Positions 1 to 11,500 of a stretch of 64,000 nt of DNA are shown in pieces (position 1 is the first letter of the stretch; the number at the start of each line of letters is the position of its first letter). The position numbers were made by a program, and so were the translations under genes. This DNA is from Pipra filicauda (lineage: Eukaryota; Chordata; Aves; Passeriformes; Pipridae), in NCBI RefSeq assembly GCF_003945595.2, contig NW_024104445.1, forward strand, positions 773,584 through 837,583, read 5' to 3'. The notes under the pieces are model-generated. The model worked only from the letters and a program-made list of their open reading frames with translations. It had not been told where the DNA came from and ran no database searches.

Positions 1-85
1 GAGCATCAGCTCAGCCCTCTGGGCTGGTGGGTGAGTGGATCCCGAGGGGTTCCTCGTGCTGCCCTTTCCTTGGTCTCTTTTCCAG

Positions 86-152
86 ATGACCTTCTATTTC
101 TCGGACACGGCAGTGCTGCTCTTTGACTTCTGGAATGTCCACAGCCCCACAG
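86..152 (+). CDS. SLC31A2: SLC31A2 coding exon with FSDTAVLLFDFW block
   Basis: The acceptor is tttccag at 79-85 and the donor is gtaggc from 153. It encodes the short lumenal N-terminus, including FSDTAVLLFDFWNVHSP, which is highly diagnostic of CTR2. It ends one base into a Gly codon. Confidence 0.9.
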
Positions 153-2037
153 GTAGGCCCTGGGACACCCATCCATCCATCCATCCATCCATCCATCCAT
201 CCCTCCCGGGGCTTGGAGGGCACCTTCCCATGCCAAGAGCAGGAAACAGGGAAGTGTGGGAAGCACCCCATCTCAGCCTGCCAACCCTCCCAGGTCACTC
301 AGTGATGTCTCAGCTTCCCAGTTCCTTTTATGCTGTTTTTTTTCCCTCATTAAATTATTCTCCCAGCATCGTGTTGTAACTCCCACGTTTTTGTGGAGTC
401 GAGGCAAAGTTGTATATTTTTTTCAGAGCAACCCCCTCCAAAAAATCCTCCCTAGGAATTTCAGGGGGGAGGATTGGGCTAAATAAATCTTCTACCACTT
501 CTCAAACCTGCTGCCCAGCTCCCCCTTATCCCGTGGATAAGGAAGGATCCCATGGATCCCAAGCATGTTGGGACACCCCCCCAGCCCCAACAGCCCCTCC
601 CTGGTGATGGGCAGTGTTGGGGTGTCTCTCCTGCAGTGCCACAAACCCAGCCTGAGTTCCACGAGCCCAGCCTGGGTACCATGAGCCCAGCCTGGATGTG
701 TGAGCCCAGCCTGGGTGTGTGAGCCCAGCCTGGGTGTGTGAGCCCAGCCTGGGTTCCTTGAGCCCAGCCTGGATGTTGTGAGCCCAGCCTGAGTGTGTGA
801 GCCCAGCCTGAGTGTGTGAGCCCAGCCTGGATGTTGTGAGCCCAGCCTGGATGTGTGAGCCCAGCCTGAGTGTGTGAGCCCAGCCTGGATGTGTGAGCCC
901 AGTCTGGATGTGTGAGCCCAGCCTGGGTGTGTGAGCCCAGCCTGGATGTGTGAGCCCAGCCTGAGTGTGTGAGCCCAGCCTGGGTTCCTTGAGCCCAGCC
1001 TGGATGTGTGAGCCCAGCCTGAGTGTGTGAGCCCAGCCTGAGTGTTGTGAGCCCAGCCTGGGTGTGTGAGCCCAGCCTGGGTTCCTTGAGCCCAGCCTGG
1101 CCAACACGAGCCCTGTGCTGCAGGGATGGTGCTGTCTGTGCTGGTGATCCTGCTGCTGTCTGTGCTCTACGAGGCCCTGAAGATGGGCAAGGCCGTGCTG
1201 CTGCGGCGGGCGCTGCTGGCACTGCCCCGCAGCCTCAGCCAGGAGGCCCTGACGGAGCCACAGGAGGGGGACACCGACCCTGCGCAGGGCAGGTACCTCA
1301 GAGACCCCCCTTTGCACCCTCTGGTGGGCAGTGGGGGGCTCAGGGAGGGGTCTGTCCCCCCTTGGCCAGTGCAGGAGGGGAGAAGGGCTCTAAGGAGGCA
1401 GCTGAGGAGTTCCAGGGAACTGCTTTCCCCCAGGAAAGGGCTGTTTGTACAGCCTGGGGAAGTGGCTCCAGGGGCATCCCAGTCCCTTCTGGCACTCTGG
1501 GAGACCGTCTAAAAGCTCATTTTTTCCCCCAAGAGCCATTGCGGGTGCAGGAGGGTCTTCATGGTTCAGGGATGGGCACAAGCAGCAGATTCCCAGCGAT
1601 TCCTTCCTTTGGAGCCCTGGGTTTTTCCTCTCATGTTTAATCCCTGAGGCTGCTCTTAACTGCCAACCTCTTAATAGTGTCCTCCCCTATAACATCCTAT
1701 TTTTCGTAATAAAATCCCCTTTGGGACAGGATTTCCCCCTGTGGTGCTGTTTGCAGCCCCCATCCCTCTCCCTGCTCCCCAAGCCTGGCTGCTCCGGGAT
1801 CCTGGCCAGGAGGGGGACGTGGGCTGTCCCAGCCCCTCAGTGATGGGGTTTCCCATCTTGTCCCACAGGTGGTTCCGGTACCACGTCGGGCAGACGCTGT
1901 TCCACGTGCTGCAGGTGGTGCTGGGCTACCTGGTAATGCTGGCTGTGATGTCCTACAACGCCTGGATCTTCCTGGGGGCCATCGTGGGCTCCACGCTGGG
2001 CTATTTTGTGGTGTACCCCCTGCTCGGCCGGGGTTAG
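86..2037 (+). CDS. SLC31A2: SLC31A2 (CTR2), low-affinity copper transporter-like protein, 3 exons in window
   Basis: Coding exons 86-152, 1124-1292 and 1869-2037 join in frame to give 134 residues ending at the TAG at 2035-2037. The vertebrate CTR2 family is about 143 residues. Membrane helix 1 is about residues 23-42. A cytosolic loop of about 45 residues contains LPRSLSQEAL. Helix 2 carries the MxxxM copper-path motif (M102/M106 in MLAVMSYN), and helix 3 carries GxxxG packing motifs (G115/G119/G123). The protein lacks the methionine-rich ectodomain of CTR1 and ends in PLLGRG without a His-Cys-His tail, which fits CTR2. In the family it is a trimeric late-endosomal, lysosomal and plasma-membrane protein that influences copper storage and CTR1 processing (known). 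The ATG at 86-88 directly follows the acceptor AG, so it may be an internal Met and the true start may lie in an exon left of the window. Identity is firm; the start is uncertain. Confidence 0.93.
166..204 (+). repeat. (CATC)n microsatellite
   Basis: About nine tandem CATC units lie 14 bases after the SLC31A2 donor at 153. Confidence 0.9.
640..1112 (+). repeat. 19-20 bp minisatellite in SLC31A2 intron
   Basis: About 24 tandem units share the core GAGCCCAGCCTGG, with spacers such as GTGT, GTTGT or TTCCTT. The array runs to 12 bp before the acceptor of the 1124 exon. It generates long open frames on the minus strand that are repeat artefacts. The same unit family recurs at 3376-3590. Confidence 0.92.
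1124..1292 (+). CDS. SLC31A2: SLC31A2 coding exon with helix 1 and cytosolic loop
   Basis: The acceptor is ctgcag at 1118-1123 and the donor is gtacct at 1293. The exon is 169 nt and begins and ends with two-base partial codons. It encodes the hydrophobic run VLSVLVILLLSVLYEAL followed by the variable acidic loop (QEGDTDPAQG). Confidence 0.92.
1869..2037 (+). CDS. SLC31A2: SLC31A2 last coding exon with helices 2 and 3
   Basis: The acceptor is tcccacag at 1861-1868. It encodes WFRYHVGQTLFHVLQV, then the MLAVMSYN helix 2 and the GAIVGSTLG helix 3, and stops with TAG at 2035-2037. The 3' UTR follows directly. Confidence 0.95.
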
Positions 2038-2630
2038 ACCCCCCTGGGGCGGTGGGACACGGGCCCCCACCTCCTGCTGCTCTGTCTGGAATAGCTGCTG
2101 TCACTTCTGCTGGCTCTGTCCCTGTCCCCTGTGCCGGGTGGGACGCAGAGCCCCAGGGACTTGCTGTGGGGCTCTCGGTGCTGGCCCCGCTGTGAGGGGG
2201 CAGTGCTGGGGACAGGGAGCCCCACGGCCAGCACTGCCACGCTGGTGGCTGTCCCCTGGCTCTCAGGGACCTCTGGCCGGGAGGTGACAGCGAGGGGGTG
2301 CTGGGCATTTCCTTCCCCTCCCCACTTTTCGAGGAGGTTCATCCTGGCTGGAACGGGAATGGTCCGGTGACTTGCTGAGGAAGGGGACACGCTGGGGACA
2401 GGGCCCCCTGTCCTCCTGCCCCAGAGCTGCCCTGCACCAAGCCCCTCTTCACACAGTGCCTTCTGGGGATGCTGGGGGGGTCCTGCTGCCCCTCACCCAC
2501 CCCCCTCCTGCCAGTGCTTCAGGGATGGGGTCGGAGCAGCCCCCAAGCCAGGGGGACAGTGCTGCTCCAGGTGCCTCTTGCTGCTTCCTCAGGACACCCC
2601 TTTTAATAAAATCATCTCAGTCACTCTGCT
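2038..2630 (+). other. SLC31A2: SLC31A2 3' UTR
   Basis: Non-coding sequence between the stop codon and the first strong poly(A) signal. No repeat or structured RNA was recognised in it. Confidence 0.6.
2605..2610 (+). terminator. SLC31A2: SLC31A2 poly(A) signal AATAAA
   Basis: A canonical AATAAA lies about 570 bp after the stop and is followed within 30-40 bases by a GT-rich element (cttcgtgtcactgctgggtg). It is the first canonical hexamer after the stop. A second + strand AATAAA is at 2757-2762. Confidence 0.7.
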
Positions 2631-2772
2631 CCTGCTTCGTGTCACTGCTGGGTGCTCTCAGGATGTGACACCCCCTGGTCACAGTAGGAATTGGGGTCCC
2701 CAGCCCTACTCCCCAGGAGGGAGGTTCAGGAATAAGGACAGCCTCCTCTGGCTTTAAATAAAGCTTTCCCGT

Positions 2773-2778
2773 TTTATT
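2773..2778 (-). terminator. NIBAN2: Candidate NIBAN2 poly(A) signal
   Basis: The minus strand reads AATAAA here, in a small AT-rich patch about 1.38 kb past the NIBAN2 stop. I found no closer canonical hexamer on this strand between 2780 and 4159. If it is used, the NIBAN2 transcript ends about 150 bp from the SLC31A2 signal. Confidence 0.4.
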
Positions 2779-2779
2779 A

Positions 2780-4159
2780 ATTATTATAAGCATATCTTTA
2801 AACATTTGTATATCTTTCTTAATAAAATATCCTGGAAGAGACAGATTTTAAGTTTCCCAAAGCAAGGCACTTTTTTGGGGGGCCTCCCCGAGTGGGTTAG
2901 GCTGGGCACCCCCCCATGGGGCAGGAACTGGCACCTGAAGCACAGGTGAGTGTCGGGTGCTGGGCCCTGCTCGGTGCACACACGTGCACGTGTCTCACCC
3001 CCCTCCCCGAGTCCTGCAGACCCCCCCCAGCCCCAGGGCTTTTGGCATCCCTGTGGGGGGGCTGCAGCCGTCCCATCCCCCTCCCCACAGTGGGCAGGGC
3101 TGCTGGGGGGGGTCAGCAAACCACAACTCTTTGCTCGACCCTCACTGCAGGTGCCAAAACCCGCCAAGCCTGAGAGCTGGAGAAACGATCCGAGCACGGA
3201 AATGGGCAGCTCCAGAGGGCAAGGGCTGGGATCCCTCCACTGCACAGCAAGCTGAGCCTGGAGACAGCCCAGTCCTGCCAGGCACGGCTGGGGACACGGC
3301 GCGAGTGCCACCTTCCCCCAGAGATGTCACTCTGAACTTAAATAGCTGCTAGAAGACCCCGGGGTGAGGGTGACCTGTGAGCCCAGCTTGGGTGCCATGA
3401 GCCAAGCCTGTGTGCATGAGCCTAGCCTGGGTACCACAAGCCCACTCTGGGTGTGTGAGCCCAGCTTGGGTGCTGTGAGCCCAGCCTGGACAACATGAAC
3501 CCAGCCCGGGTACCACAAGCCCAGCCTGGGTGCCATAAGCCTGGCCTGGATGCTGTGAGCCCAGCTTGGGTACCACGAGCCCGTGCTTGCCCCAGCTCTC
3601 ACCCCCTCAGCAGCACTCCCCAGCATGGCTGTATCCCTGCCGTGCCCCTGCTTGTCCTCGCGTTTTCCACGATCCCCTGCAGCCCCCACTCCCACTGGCA
3701 CTCCCGGAGCCGGCCGGGTGGGGTGGTGGTGAGCAAGCTCCCGGGAAACCCCTGGGATTGGGGCAGGGGATGACCCCGGGGCAGCCAGGAGTATCCCACA
3801 CCCCCACCCCAAGTGGGGCGAGTGCCAGCCCCCCCCAGCAGCCCCAGGCACTTGTGCTGGGGGGCAGATAAAGCATCTCTTCAGTAAAGCATCTCTTCAG
3901 TAGAAAAGGAAATAAGGCAGAAGAAGGACAGAGCAGAGTGCAGGGGGTGCCCTGTGCCGGGCTGGGGCCACCCCTAGTCCGACCCGGTGGCTGTGGCCAG
4001 CCCCCCACGGCAGCGGGGACCCCCGGCAAGGCAGTAAGGTCTCGGTGTTCCCATCCCCTCCCTCTCCCGCGGCGCTGCTCTCCATCCCCGGCAGGGGTCC
4101 TATTCCCCCTCCCCAACCCCCAGCGTCCCCGGGGCCAGTCCACAGCGGGGGGGGCTGGG
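2780..4159 (-). other. NIBAN2: Probable NIBAN2 3' UTR and spacer
   Basis: There is no protein-like ORF here. It holds the GAGCCCAGC minisatellite at 3376-3590 and two direct copies of aagcatctcttcagta at about 3871 and 3887. It is assigned to the NIBAN2 3' UTR only because the nearest minus-strand AATAAA is at 2773. Confidence 0.4.
3376..3590 (+). repeat. Minisatellite, same family as 640-1112
   Basis: About 11 diverged units of 19-21 bp with the core GAGCCCAGC(C/T)TGGGT and spacers such as ACCACAA or GCTGT. The units are more variable than those in the SLC31A2 intron. Confidence 0.85.
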
Positions 4160-5505
4160 CTAGAACTCAGTCTGCATCCCCTCACCGCTCTCTGTGGTGC
4201 CCGTGGGCTGCGGGGGGCCCGGAGGGGTCACATCCTCGCCCGTCTCCTGGTCGCTGGGCCGGTGACGTTCTGTCCCGGCACTCTGGGCTCCGGGGGCAGG
4301 GGACGATGCTGGTGTGACGTGGGGCACCTCTGCTGGCACATCGGCTTTGGGGGATGCTGGTGCAGCGTGGGGCAGGCTGGGCTCTGCTGGGACGTTGGCT
4401 CCAGGTGATGCCAGCACGGATGATCTTGGTGTGGCGTGTGGCACCTCAGCCCCTGAGGGGACATCGGCTCTGGGCACAGGTGATGCCAGCAAGGATGATC
4501 TTGGTGTGGCCTGTGGCACAACAGCCCCTGATGGGACATCAGCTCCAGGGACAGGAGATGCTGGTGCAGGACGTTTTTCCCCAGCCCCTGATGGGATCTC
4601 AGCTCCGGGCACAGGAGATGCTGGTGCAGGACGTTGTTCCCCAGCCCCTGATGGGATCTCAGCTCCAGAGACAGGGGATGCTGGTGCAGGACGTTGTTCC
4701 CCAGCCCCTGATGGGATCTCAGCTCCAGAGACAGGGGATGCTGGTGCAGGACGTTTTGCTCCGGGGACAGGAGATGCTGGTGCAGGATGTTGTTCCCCAG
4801 CCCCTGATGGGATCTCAGCTCCGGGCACAGGAGATGCTGGTGCAGGACGTTGTTCCCCAGGCCCTGACGGGATCTCAGCTCCAGGGACAGGAGATGCTGG
4901 TGTGGCACGTTGCCCCCCAGCCCCTGCTGGGCCCTCAGCTCTGGGCACAGGCGGCGCTGGTGCAACACGTCTCATCCCAGCCCCGGACGGGGCCTCGGCT
5001 CCAGGCGATGCCGGTGTGGGGCGGTGCAGCTCATCCCCTTCACTGGCAGGACCTCGGGGGGTGACACCCCCCGGCACAGACCCTGTCACCCCCTCCTCGC
5101 CGGCGCCGCCCTCCCGCGTGGCATCGGTGCCGTTCGTCAGCTGCTCCTCCTCCTCCTCCTCCCCGGCACCGTCCCCGGGGCTCTCCTGTGCCAGCGCCTC
5201 CCGGATCTCCTTCACCCCACCCGGGGAGCTGGGTGGCACTCCGGGATCCTGCAGCTCCCGCGGCTCGGTGCCCATCTCGTAGGGCAGGGTCCCCTCGTCG
5301 TCCTGGATCACCGACACCACCTGCCTGGCCCTGCGGCGCCGGTCGCCCTGCCCGGCCGGCTCGGGCTCGGGCTGCCCCGGGTACTCCTCGCCCCAGTCGA
5401 TGGGGATGCCCTCGCCCAGCAGGTGCAGGTTGGGGTCGCTGTTGTGTAGGACCATGCTGTCCCGGTACAGGTTGTGCTTGCGCTGCACCGCCGCCTCCTT
5501 CACGG
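4160..5505 (-). CDS. NIBAN2: NIBAN2 exon 14 (residues 552-999), disordered repeat tail
   Basis: It begins VKEAAVQRKHNLYRDSMVLH, then NSDPNLHLLGEGIPIDWGEE, then the conserved basic RRRRARQVVSV patch. After an acidic EEEEEEE run the exon becomes a Pro/Ala/Ser/Gly repeat (about residues 710-960) and returns to family sequence at PSDQETGE and QTEF before TAG at 4162-4160. The frame is open across the whole repeat. Confidence 0.93.
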
Positions 5506-8500
5506 CTGGGGGGGAGCAGAGCGGGGTCAGGGGGGCTGCGGGCACTCGCCAGCCTGGGGCACCTCTGCCAGTCCTCCCCGTGGGGACAGGGAGTGGGGTC
5601 TGGAGCTGGGCAAGGGGGTTCAGCGTCCCACCCACTGCTCAAAGCTGATGCTGGGGCAGCCCCAGTACCCTGAACAGGGTCACCCTTCCTTGTGCAGCCC
5701 CCAGCATCCTGAACAGGGTCACCCTCTCCTCACAGAGCCCCCAGCACCCTCTACAGGGTCACCCCTCCTTGTGCAGCCCCCAGGACCCTGCACAGGGTCA
5801 CCCCTCCTTGTGCAGCCCCTGAGACCCTGTACAGGGTCACCCCTTCTTGTAAGCCCCCAGCACCCTGAACAGGGTCACCCCTTCTTGTGCAGCCCCCAGC
5901 ACCCTGAATAGGGTCACCCCCTCCTCACAGAGCCCCCTGCACCCTCTACAGGGTCATCCCTCCTTGTGCAGCCCCCAGCACCCTGCACAGGGTCACCCCC
6001 TCCTCATAGAGCTCCCAGTACCCTTCACTAGGTCACCTCCCCTTGTACAGAACCCAGCACCCTGCACGGGGGTCACCCCCTCTTCATCCAACCTCCAGCA
6101 CCCTGTTTGGGGTCTCCCCCTTCTTGTACAGCACCCTGCAGAGGGGGTCACCCCCTCCTCACACAGCCCCCAGCACGGGGTCACCCCTCCTCACACAGGT
6201 GCCAGGGACCCTACCTTGCATGATGTCCTTCATGACTGACTGCAGCACCACCTCCTCGTAGGTGTTCTCCACCAGGATGAAGCTGGCAAAGTCCTCAAAG
6301 ATCAGCTCCTGAAACTTGGCCAGTTCCTGCCGGGAGAACGGGCGGCTCAGCCCGGGTGGGAGGGACACTCCAGCCCCTCTGCAGGGAGAGGTGGTCCCTC
6401 CCCACACCCCAGACTTTGCCCTCTTACCCCCTTGCAGGTGGGTGCCAGCTTCTTCAGCAGGAAGGGGATGGTGATCTGCAGCAGGGCCTCCCTGAAGAAC
6501 TTCTTCCTCACCGTGCTGCTGTCGTAGTCGAATTTCTGCAGGGTGAGTGAGAGGGTGCCCCAGGGCACAGAGGGCTGAGGGCTGGCAGCCCCCTGAGCTC
6601 AGGGACAAACCCCCAAGTTTTGCCTCCTCCCCGCCCCCCATTTGTAGAGGAGTGAACAGACTCCTCTGCCCTCACATCCCTCTTTCCCAGCTGCTTCCCA
6701 GGGTGCCTGAGCCTGGGGAGAAGCCAACTCCTCCGTGGCTGCCTGAAGGAAGGTTTGGGGGCCAATCTGAACCCTGGGTGGCTTTTACAGTGACAGGGAC
6801 CTGGCTCCTCCAGGGGATTTCCCCCTCTCCATGAAAACCTCAATATAGAGAAGTATTTCCCCAGAAGACTTTTGTTGAAGCGGATACCATCACTCCTGGC
6901 ATCTTCCCTGGCCCTGGGACAAGGCCACTGCAGGCCACCAAAGGCCTCACCTTGAGCACCCTCTCGAGGATGCGCTGGATGGACTTGCACAGGTCGTCCT
7001 TGCCCTGCAGCTTCCCCAGCTCCTGGTGCAGCAGCGTCTCGAAGGTGTGCACGGCATCATCCATTTGCTGGGAGCAGAGGAATGGGGTCAGCGTGGGGGG
7101 GGAACCAAAGGGACCAGCTACAGGGATGGGCAGGGGGCTCTGGGGGCAGTGACACCCCAAAATGAGCCTTATCACAGAATCCCAGACTGGTTTGGGTTGG
7201 AAGGACCTTAAAGATTATCTTGTACCACCCTCTACTATCCCAGGTTGCTCCAAGCCCTGTCCAACCTGGCCTTGGATGCTTCCAGGGATGGGGCAGCCAC
7301 AGCTTTTCTGGGCAACCTGTGCCAGGGCCTCCCCACCCTCACAGGGAAGAATTTATTTTTAATATCCAACAGGCAAATATCCTTCACTCTGGGAGGGTCC
7401 CTGACAGCCCAGCGTGGCATCCACAGCCTCCATCACAAGGACCAAGGGTGTTGGAGGAAGAGGGTGCTCAAAGCTCATCTTCCTACACCCCACTCCAGTT
7501 TGGCTGGATCAGATCCCAGAACTGGGCTCCTGGCCTTGTTGGTGCCGGTGGGCTCAGTGGCAGAGGGGCAGCTGTGGTGTGATGCCCAAGCCTGGGAGCT
7601 GCCCACCCTCAGGATTGATCCACCCTTAGCTGTGTGCCTGAGACAGGACAGACATCCCAGCCAAACCCTGCCTGGGCTCCCCGGCCCTCTGTGCCCAGCC
7701 CAGGGGGGCACGGGAGGAGCCCAGTCCCCATCCCACCTGTCTCATGTGGATCTGGGCCCTCTGCTTGAAGACAGACGTGCTGGAGACATCGAATCGCTGC
7801 TGGAGACCCTCCAGCTTCAGCTGGTCCATCTTCTCATAGCACGACTGCATCTTCACGGGGTGGAAGGCCAGGTGGGACAGCTTCTCCATGTACTGGGGAC
7901 AAAGCCAGGCTCAGCAGGGTGGGACAGCCTCTCCACGTACTCACGGGAAAAAATTCCCCCGTATTTTCCCAGCCTGGGGTCCCCCAGCGCTGCCCACACT
8001 GGGGAGGGCAGCAGGAGTGGCCCTGTCACCCCTGAGCCCACCAGCCAGCAAGGAGCACTGCCGGGTCTCACCTCCACCAGCTTCTCCAGGCCACCCTCGT
8101 TGACGACGTTCATGTTCATGTCCGTCACCTCCTTGAAGAACACCTCCCTCACCTCGGCAAAGCCCTGGCTCGTGGGGGTCATCAGGGCCTCCAGGATGGA
8201 GGAGATGTAGGGCTGGACGTGGTTTCTCACACAGACCTCTGCTTTGGGCAGCACGAAGGCTGGAGGGAGCAGGGAGAAGCATGGTGAGGCTCCTCTCTGC
8301 CCTGCCAGCTCCTCACATCAGGTCCTAAACCCACCCCATGGAGAAGGACCCAGAAGGCTCCCACTGGCAGGACAACCCTTCTTGGAGAGGGCCCCTGGTC
8401 TGTACTGAACCCATTCCTACCATACTTGAAGGGGTGACTTCCCACCTTGTCCCCACCTCCTGGGACAACGCCAGTGAAGGACATGCACCCCAAAACTGTG

Positions 8501-11500
8501 CCTGGTGGCACCTCCCCAAGGGTTCCAAGAGCTGCACCCGGGAACAGCCACACCCTGGTGGAACAGGGGGAATGCCACCCCAGGAGCTGGCCGTGGACAC
8601 ATCCATGCACATCCCTGCGGGGCTGCACCTCGGATCTTGCTGGCCAGGTGCTCCTTGGAGGTGATGATCTGGTCCATGTCGGTGCGGATGGTGCTCTCCA
8701 GCCGGGGCCGCTCCTGCTCACACCGCGCCCTGGCAGCGTCGTACTGGGCCTGGGTCTGCTCATAGACCATCCTGTACACGGCATCTGAGATCTGGGGGGA
8801 CATGGACAGCTGGGCTGGTCACCCGCCTGCCCCCTCCACCTCCAGCTGCCCCCCCAGCCATCCCCTGCAGGACCAGCCCAGCCTCTCCCCCTGCCCTGAC
8901 AGGACTCTGCCTCGCAGCCTGGCAGTAGGTTGCCGTGCATGGACCCCCCCAAGCTGGGTGAGATGAAGCTCCTGTGGTGCAGAAGCTGCTTCAAAGTGGT
9001 GCTGGAGGGGCACAGAGTTGAGCCTCGAGCAGAAAACCTGCCCCAGGCGGGTCTGGGGAGGCTGCATGTCCAGGGATGCTGCAGATTTGGGGATGCTGCA
9101 TGTCTGGAGGGCTGCAGGGCTGGGGATGATGGTGGCCCAGGGCTGCTCCATGTCCAGGGATGCTGCAGGGCTGGAGATGCTGTTGGTCCAGGGATACTGG
9201 TGGTCCAGGCAGGAGAGCCCCTGAGCCCATTGGAAAGCTGTGCACTGCCTGCTCAGCCTGCCTGGGCTCTCAGGAGCCAACCCCACGTGCAGGATGGAGC
9301 CACTCGCTGAAGTCTCACACTCACTTTGCAGCCAAATGCCGGGATTTTGGGGCTGGCAGGAAGCAGAGCCATCCCCTTCTCCCTCCCTTGGGCTTCCCAG
9401 CTTTGCAGTTAAGACCACAGCTACTGAGAAAGCAGTGTTTATGTGTTTTCAGGCTGCTCCAGTGGCCCATTACCAGCCTGGTGGTAATTATGTGCCGGGT
9501 TTTAAGGTTTTACCAGGCAGTTTTGAAGAGCCCTCAGTGTTTCGCAAGGGTCTGGGCTGGATTTAGCCTGCGCTGCTCTAAAAATGGCTCACTAAAAATA
9601 GCCAGGACAAGCTTTGCTCCGGGGCTGGGCTTCCTCCTGTTTGCTTCCCTGGCCCCGGGGACGAGGCAGAGCAGGCAGGGCTGGGCAGGGCTGGGCAGGG
9701 GCACAGCTTTAAAAAGCCACTGTGGAGAAAGGACGGATTCTTTGGAGGGGGCCGGGAGAGGGGGCAGGAAAGCTGGTGGGCAGCGGGCCCGGCAGGGAGG
9801 GGAGGAAGGAAGCACTGCAGCCCCCAAAGCTGGGACTGCAGGCAGGGGCAGGGACAGCAGTGGTGATACCCTCCCCCAGCAATCCCAGCCCCACACCTGG
9901 ATCCAGGTCCGCTGGCGCTCCGGAGCCTTCCCCTTCAGCCGGGGGCCGATGGTGCTCCTGAGCTCGGGCAGCAGCTCCTCCATCACCAGGTTGCTCAGGA
10001 CCTGCAAGGCAGGAGGTTTTGGGGGCCCTGCTCGGCCCCCACGTGCCCCCAGAGCCCGGGGTGGGACAGAGGAGCTCACCTGGGTCTCGTTGCCGCACAG
10101 CATGTCCCAGGTGCCGAACTGCTCCTTGGCCTGGCGGTACATGCGCACGGCGTCCGTGAAGGCTGGAGCCTCCACCCTGGAGTCCTCAGAGATCCCTGGA
10201 GAGGGCAGGGGGGGGCATGAGTGGGCAGCCTGGCACCCCCAGGGAGTTTGCAGCACCCCAGTACACCTTGGCAGGGCATCCCTGCAGTCCCCCATGCCCT
10301 CGGAGCTGTGCGAGGAGCTCGGGGATGTCACCAGGACTGGGGGTCCCCAGGACACTGTCTCTGACTGAGGGGGCAGCAGTGGTTGGAGGTCTCCTATTCT
10401 GTCCAGATTAACCCCTCCAGAGCCAGACTGAGGGCAGGGAGGCACCCAGGAGCAGGGGTTTGGTAGGATGGGGGGCTCAGTGACCCCCAATGGTGCCCGG
10501 GGACCTTGGGGCACAGGGACCCCCAATGATGTGAGGACCCGAGGGCTTGGTGAGCCCTGAAGGCACAGCAGGAGTAGGGGCTCGGCAGGATGGGGGGCTC
10601 AGTGATCCCTAATGGTACATGAAACCCTGGGGGCTCGGTGAGCTCCAAAGGCACAGCAGGAGCAGGGGGTCAGCAGGATGGGGGGCTGAGTGACCCCTCA
10701 CACTGCTTGGGGACCAGTGAGCCCCCCAGCACCACGGACAGGGCAGCTGGGGGGACTGGAGTAAAGGGGGGGCCCTGAAGGGAGCAGAACAGCTCAGGAG
10801 GAAGAGGAAAGTGGTCAAGAGGCATCAGGAATGAGTCAGGGCCCCGTCCCCAGGCAGCTGGGCTGACCCCGAGGTGAGTCACTGCAGCACAGCTCACGGG
10901 GTCACCAGCACGAGGGGGCTCAGACGTCACCCCCACCCTCCCCCAGCACCCATCAGGAGGAGGGGCAGGGTGCTGGGAGCCCGTGGTCACATCCCATGTG
11001 GAGGAGGAGGAGGAAGAGATGGGGACAGTGTGCAGGCAGGACAGCCCAAGAGCTGTCCCACATGTCCCACACACGTCCCTGCCTTGTCCCAGCCTGCCCA
11101 GGCTGTGGAGGTGCCTCACAGCCAGAGAAACACCCCTGGGATGAACCCCCAGCACCCAACTGCCCTCCCCATGCCCAGACCCCTGGCAGGAGGGAAGCAG
11201 GATGGATGTGAGCCCTGTCAGGGTGACCTGTCCCCCAGCAGAGGCTCTGGGAGAGCATCCCTGCAGTGATGAGAGCAGAGGGTCACAGCACATCCCTGCA
11301 CCACCCAGGACACCCAGGGATGGGCTTTCCCTTCCCAGGAGGGACAGCCCGGGGCAGGGAGCGGATCTTTCCCACTGCACACAGACTTTTGTAAGATGAT
11401 TACAATTAACTCCAAGCCTAAGCAGCTTTTCCTAAGGGGCAGCTTAATATACGGGGGGGAAAAACACTGAGAAAGTCAAATCTGTCCCTTCTCAGGGCTC

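Noticed and set aside
479..1317. Minus-strand ORFs of about 250 codons (HTQAGL repeats)
   Set aside because: They translate the SLC31A2 intron minisatellite and overlap a real SLC31A2 exon on the opposite strand.
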